41,564 nt of DNA. It comes from a virus. This document shows positions 39,492 through 41,564 of this stretch, piece after piece. Positions within the stretch are counted from its first letter, which is position 1; each line of letters starts with the position of its first letter. The position numbers and the translations under genes were made by a program. The notes under the pieces are model-generated. The model was not told the origin of the DNA. It was given only the letters and a program-made list of their open reading frames with translations, and searched no databases. The stretch covers positions 1 to 41,564 of IMG/VR virus record IMGVR_UViG_3300042924_002592. One strand, 5' to 3'.

Positions 39492-41564
39492 CGTGCATCC
39501 TTAATAGCCAAAGTTCCAAAGTAGGTTGATCCACCATCATATGTCGCAAACTGCCAAACGTCTCGGTAGTTTGCTGTCAAAGTTTGCGGAGGAACTTCGC
39601 CACCTGCCCAATAAATCGTATTTGCCCAAGTTATGCCGCGATTACCCACACCATCTTGAACAATAACAAGCGTGAACGACTGCGAGTTGCCACTTGCTGG
39701 AGCATTTGAGAAGGTGATCGTGGAGTTTGCTGTCAAAGTTCTTGTAAAGAAGTTTGATTGAGCAAGATTCAATGTATTGGCGCCATTGGTATTTGTATTT
39801 GCAACAGTACCAAGAATCAAGTTACCTGAATTACGAATACCTGGAACAACCAACACACCAGTCATGGTGTCGCCAGCCTTCAATACTGCATTGTTTGCTG
39901 CACCATAAGCAGAATTCGCTTGACCATAAGCAGCATTCGCTTGACCATAGGCGGCGTTGGCTTGTCCGTAAGCCGTATTCGCTTGAGTACGAGCGGTGTT
40001 TGCTTGGTCTCTAGCAGTATTCGCTTGACCTCTAGCGGTATTTGCTTGTTCGTATGCGTTTAGCGCATTTGTACCAGCTGTATTTGCTGCGCCGTAAGCA
40101 GCATTCGCTGTGTCACGAGCCGTGTTCGCTTGTCCATACGCAGCATTTGCAGTATCGCGTGCTGTGTTTGCTTGAGTACGAGCGGTATTTGCTTGATCTC
40201 TGGCTGAGTTTGCTTGCCCATACGCAGCGTTGGCTTGTGCATATGCAATTGTTCCAGGTGGTTCAATTACAATATTGCCAACCATTCCAGCATGAACTTG
40301 ACATTGATAAACGTAAGTGTTTCCAAGTAAGTTATATGGAACCTTCCAATATAATGTTCCACTTTCTTTAGCCTGAGCACTGCCTTCAGTGGACACAGTT
40401 CCGTTTGTTGCAACGTGAGTAAGTCCAGTGTTATATAACGCTCCACCACTTGAAACACGAATTAAGAATGGATGTCCTGAAACGTTTAAATTAAATGCAA
40501 TAGTTTCACCAGCACGGACATAAAGTGTTGGATCACCGCCTGAGTATTGATCAAACAAATAATCAGATGTTCCACTATTTGTCACATTCAGCCTTGTGAC
40601 TGCTGGCTGGTAATTTGAATTTGCTTGAATGTACGCATCGTTGGCGGTTGTTCGAGCAGTATTTGCTTGGTCACGAGCAGTATTTGCCTGACCGTATGCA
40701 TTGTTGCCAGTATCTCTTGCTGTATTTGCCTGGTTACGAGCAGAATTTGCTTGATCGTATGCTGTATTTGCTTGAGCATAAACAATGTTCGCATGGGCAT
40801 AAGCACCATTGGCTTGAGCGTAAGCAGTATTTGCTTGAGTGCGAGCAGTATTTGCCTGATCTCTAGCGGTATTTGCTTGACCATAAGCATCATTGGCTGT
40901 AGTGCGAGCAGTGTTTGCCTGATCTCTAGCGTTATTGGCTTGAGCATAAGCATTCAATGCATTGGTATTTGCCGTATTAGCACCAGCATATGCATCATTT
41001 GCAGTATTTCTTGCAGTATTCGCTTGAGCGTATGAATCATTTGCAGTCGTACGAGCAGTGTTTGCCTGATCGCGAGCAGTGTTTGCCTGATCGCGAGCAG
41101 TGTTTGCCTGAGCATATGCGCCGTTAGCCTGACCATAAGCGCCATTTGCAGTGTCACGTGCGGTATTGGCTTGACCATATCCAGAATTCGCTGTATTACG
41201 AGCAGTATTCGCTTGATCGCGAGCAGTATTGGCTTGACCATATGAATTGAGCGCAATTGTTTCCGCACTATTTGCCTCTGCATATGCATCGTTTGCAGTC
41301 GTGCGAGCGGTGTTGGCTTGGTCTCTTGCGCTATTGGCTTGATTGTAAGCCAATGTTAGATTTGCTTGAGTTGCAACTGAATTGCCGAGCAACAAAACGC
41401 TATTCGCATTTAAAATTCCAAGTCTAACATTACCAATTCTAAAATTATTATTTGCAATATCAATGACATTATTTGTTGGTTCAGTTTCATAATTGTCAAA
41501 GACATAAAATTGATTTTCTGTTGCTTTTCTGAAGAAACCAGCGTGAGTATTTGTCGCGCCATTA
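39488..41564 (-). CDS. Tail fibre-like protein with embedded cupredoxin domain (5' end outside window)
   Basis: The frame is open from the window edge to the stop at 39488, at least 691 residues, so the true start is upstream of 41564. It starts with THAGFFRKATENQFYVFDNY, a segment I associate with long fibre proteins of aquatic phages. Then follow about 35 alanine-rich heptads (40613-41350; A-x-x-x-A-N-x such as AYGQANT/ARDQANT), a copper-type domain (40250-40603), 17 further heptads (39890-40246), and a C-terminal cap with DTMTGVLVVPGI, TLNLAQSNFFTRTLTANSTI and GTLAIKDAR. In the cupredoxin the ligands His (GHPFLI), Cys, His and Met (YQCQVHAGM, spacing C-x2-H-x2-M as in amicyanin) are all present. 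The fibre would bind host surfaces. Glycosyltransferases follow it. Confidence 0.85.
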   Translation of the reverse strand, partial: NGATNTHAGFFRKATENQFYVFDNYETEPTNNVIDIANNNFRIGNVRLGILNANSVLLLGNSVATQANLTLAYNQANSARDQANTARTTANDAYAEANSAETIALNSYGQANTARDQANTARNTANSGYGQANTARDTANGAYGQANGAYAQANTARDQANTARDQANTARTTANDSYAQANTARNTANDAYAGANTANTNALNAYAQANNARDQANTARTTANDAYGQANTARDQANTARTQANTAYAQANGAYAHANIVYAQANTAYDQANSARNQANTARDTGNNAYGQANTARDQANTARTTANDAYIQANSNYQPAVTRLNVTNSGTSDYLFDQYSGGDPTLYVRAGETIAFNLNVSGHPFLIRVSSGGALYNTGLTHVATNGTVSTEGSAQAKESGTLYWKVPYNLLGNTYVYQCQVHAGMVGNIVIEPPGTIAYAQANAAYGQANSARDQANTARTQANTARDTANAAYGQANTARDTANAAYGAANTAGTNALNAYEQANTARGQANTARDQANTARTQANTAYGQANAAYGQANAAYGQANSAYGAANNAVLKAGDTMTGVLVVPGIRNSGNLILGTVANTNTNGANTLNLAQSNFFTRTLTANSTITFSNAPASGNSQSFTLVIVQDGVGNRGITWANTIYWAGGEVPPQTLTANYRDVWQFATYDGGSTYFGTLAIKDAR
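39890..40246 (-). repeat. Alanine heptad repeat block 2 of the fibre
   Basis: About 17 seven-residue units of the type A-Y-G-Q-A-N-A/T and A-R-D-Q-A-N-T, encoded as 21-bp imperfect DNA repeats. Ala falls at first and fifth positions of each heptad, as in an alanine-zipper coiled coil. Confidence 0.85.
40250..40603 (-). other. Cupredoxin (type 1 copper) domain segment
   Basis: About 118 residues without heptad repeats, from TRLNVTNSG to VIEPPGT. The four type 1 copper ligands are present: His in SGHPFLIRV (codon at 40474-40472), then Cys (40303-40301), His and Met in YVYQCQVHAGMVGNIVI. Confidence 0.8.
40613..41350 (-). repeat. Alanine heptad repeat block 1 of the fibre
   Basis: About 35 heptads (246 residues) of the same design, with common triplet supra-repeats AYGQANT-ARDQANT-ARTTAND (63 bp). 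DNA repeats are near-identical in places, for example GCGAGCAGTGTTTGCCTGAT repeated at 41076-41110, so slippage or recombination could change length. Confidence 0.85.

Noticed and set aside
39890-41350. Regular repeats that might be read as a CRISPR array or satellite
   Set aside because: The repeats stay in one open frame, have a 21-bp/7-residue period without unique spacers, and encode alanine heptads of a fibre.
1-41564. Prophage or plasmid origin (integrase, attachment site, partition or replication origin)
   Set aside because: No integrase, excisionase, att-like repeat or replication initiator is visible. The ParB-like domain is in a modification operon, without a ParA partner.

Overview
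The window is one block of a T4-superfamily myovirus genome (virulent tailed phage, aquatic-type gene content). Every supported gene lies on the minus strand, so transcription runs from high to low coordinates. The evidence is a nearly complete T4 morphogenesis order (gp13-14-15-16-17-18-19-20-gp67-like-gp68-like-21-22-23), T4 recombination and late-transcription genes (uvsY, uvsW, gp46, gp47, gp55, sliding clamp gp45, dsbA, dNMP kinase gp1), and genes common in marine and freshwater T4-like phages: CobS/CobT-like pair, peptide deformylase, 2OG-Fe(II) oxygenases, DUF6445-like proteins and Ala-Asn-rich fibre repeats. The host cannot be named from this window. No tRNA gene, integrase, insertion sequence or CRISPR array was seen. 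No gap between genes exceeds about 160 bp.

Layout from low to high coordinates. 1-1.8 kb: small membrane protein (cut by the window edge), dsbA, gp45 and gp1. 1.8-9.0 kb: an accessory island that looks like a DNA-base hypermodification pathway: GT-A glycosyltransferase, P-loop kinase, alpha-GPT-pyrophosphorylase/amino acid:DNA transferase-like protein, GIY-YIG-like/ParB-like protein, GNAT acetyltransferase, amidoligase, stand-alone class II glutaminase and a TET/JBP-type dioxygenase. 9.0-15 kb: small conserved phage proteins, a CobS-like MoxR ATPase with a CobT-like metallopeptidase/VWA protein, and peptide deformylase. 15-22.7 kb: gp46/gp47 nuclease, gp55 late sigma factor, an oxygenase, UvsW, a GT17 glycosyltransferase, a DUF6445-like oxygenase and UvsY. 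22.8-37.1 kb: late structural genes. 37.1-41.6 kb: another DUF6445-like protein, two (probable) glycosyltransferases and the C-terminal part of a long tail-fibre protein that contains a blue-copper (cupredoxin) domain between two alanine-heptad repeat blocks.

How it works together: early genes carry sigma70-type promoters with an exact 17-bp spacer (often TTTACT or TTGACA with TATAAT), several inside the gene upstream. Late genes carry TATAAATA-like boxes, as expected of gp55/gp45-dependent transcription, and all three known types of component (clamp gp45, sigma gp55, DsbA) are encoded here. The two observations I rate highest are the hypermodification island and a three-copy promoter cassette in the CobS/CobT region. 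In that cassette a 15-bp box overlapping the upstream stop codon sits exactly 18 bp before a -35 element, and the -10 lies so close to the ATG that the transcripts should be leaderless. The copper domain embedded in the fibre is the third.
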